6,157 nucleotides of DNA, taken from the NCBI GenBank assembly GCA_900769775.1, contig CAAGHT010000018.1, positions 1 to 6,157 on the forward strand, written 5' to 3'. The position numbers and the translations under genes are program-made. This stretch comes from Clostridia bacterium (lineage in GTDB: Bacteria; Bacillota; Clostridia; Oscillospirales; Acutalibacteraceae). Under the pieces are notes generated by a model that worked only from the letters and a program-made list of their open reading frames with translations, was not told where the DNA came from and searched no databases. This document shows, in pieces, positions 6,105-6,157 of this stretch (its first letter is position 1; each line of letters opens with the position of its first letter).

Positions 6105-6133
6105 TAGAAAAAAGAATCCTCCTATGGTAGAAT
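6105..6133 (+). promoter_or_regulatory. Promoter for a gene starting just beyond the window
   Basis: TAGAAA (6105-6110), a 17-base spacer and TAGAAT (6128-6133), with TG before the -10 box (extended -10). Over the 29 bases, 22 match the promoter at 5330, including nine consecutive bases CCTCCTATG next to the -10. The predicted start near 6140 leaves a very short leader ending in AGGAGGA (6149-6155), a full-strength SD whose start codon must lie a few bases past 6157. Confidence 0.75.
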
Positions 6134-6155
6134 AAAAACAACTACCATAGGAGGA
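6117..6155. repeat. 14-bp perfect inverted repeat spanning -10 region and SD
   Basis: TCCTCCTATGGTAG (6117-6130) is the exact reverse complement of CTACCATAGGAGGA (6142-6155), with an 11-base AT-rich centre. The left arm covers most of the promoter spacer and the first half of the -10 box; the right arm contains the SD. It could be a protein operator, an RNA hairpin hiding the SD in read-through transcripts, or, read on the minus strand, a terminator (the stem is followed there by TTCTTTTTTC). Confidence 0.85.
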
Positions 6156-6157
6156 AT

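Overview
The window reads as a stretch of a low-to-mid GC Gram-positive (Firmicutes) chromosome, most likely class Clostridia and perhaps the Ruminococcus/Oscillospira side. Three things support this: strong AGGAGG-type Shine-Dalgarno (SD) sequences, TTGAAA/TATAAT promoters, and a GyrA sequence with a divergent C-gate segment that resembles what I recall from that group. The lineage is inference; no rRNA is present. All supported genes are on the + strand.

Layout: (1) 1-1497 is the 3' part of gyrA (DNA gyrase subunit A), with the GyrA box and an acidic tail, followed by a GC-rich hairpin. (2) 1596-3752 holds three closely packed genes: a CPBP-family membrane protease homologue (TTG start), the tRNA adenosine deaminase tadA, and a YczE/YyaS/YitT-like membrane protein. 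(3) 3753-3825 is a short junction holding a parS site, an intrinsic terminator, a TATAAT box and the SD of the next gene. (4) 3826-5325 is a SpoVB/MurJ-like lipid-linked saccharide flippase. (5) 5389-6063 is an unrecognised six-helix membrane protein with its own near-consensus promoter. (6) 6064-6157 carries a second promoter of the same design inside a 14-bp perfect inverted repeat, whose right arm is the SD of a gene beginning just beyond the window.

The clearest non-coding signal is two perfect copies of the 16-bp ParB-binding site parS (TGTTTCACGTGAAACA), at 2593-2608 and 3755-3770. Each lies one or two bases after a stop codon. Together with gyrA they place the window close to the replication origin.

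The most unusual signal is a recurrent gene-start design. At three consecutive starts (3826, 5389 and just past 6157), sequence at or upstream of the predicted transcription start is complementary to that gene's own SD. A transcript made from the local promoter would lack the complementary arm and expose the SD. A read-through transcript from upstream would contain both arms and could fold to hide it. The arrangement is strong at 6117-6155, strong but terminator-like at 3781-3818, and weak at 5341-5385. The sequence complementarity is seen directly; the regulatory reading is inference.

No CRISPR array, IS element, tRNA or rRNA gene was seen. The protein-coding content is mostly housekeeping.
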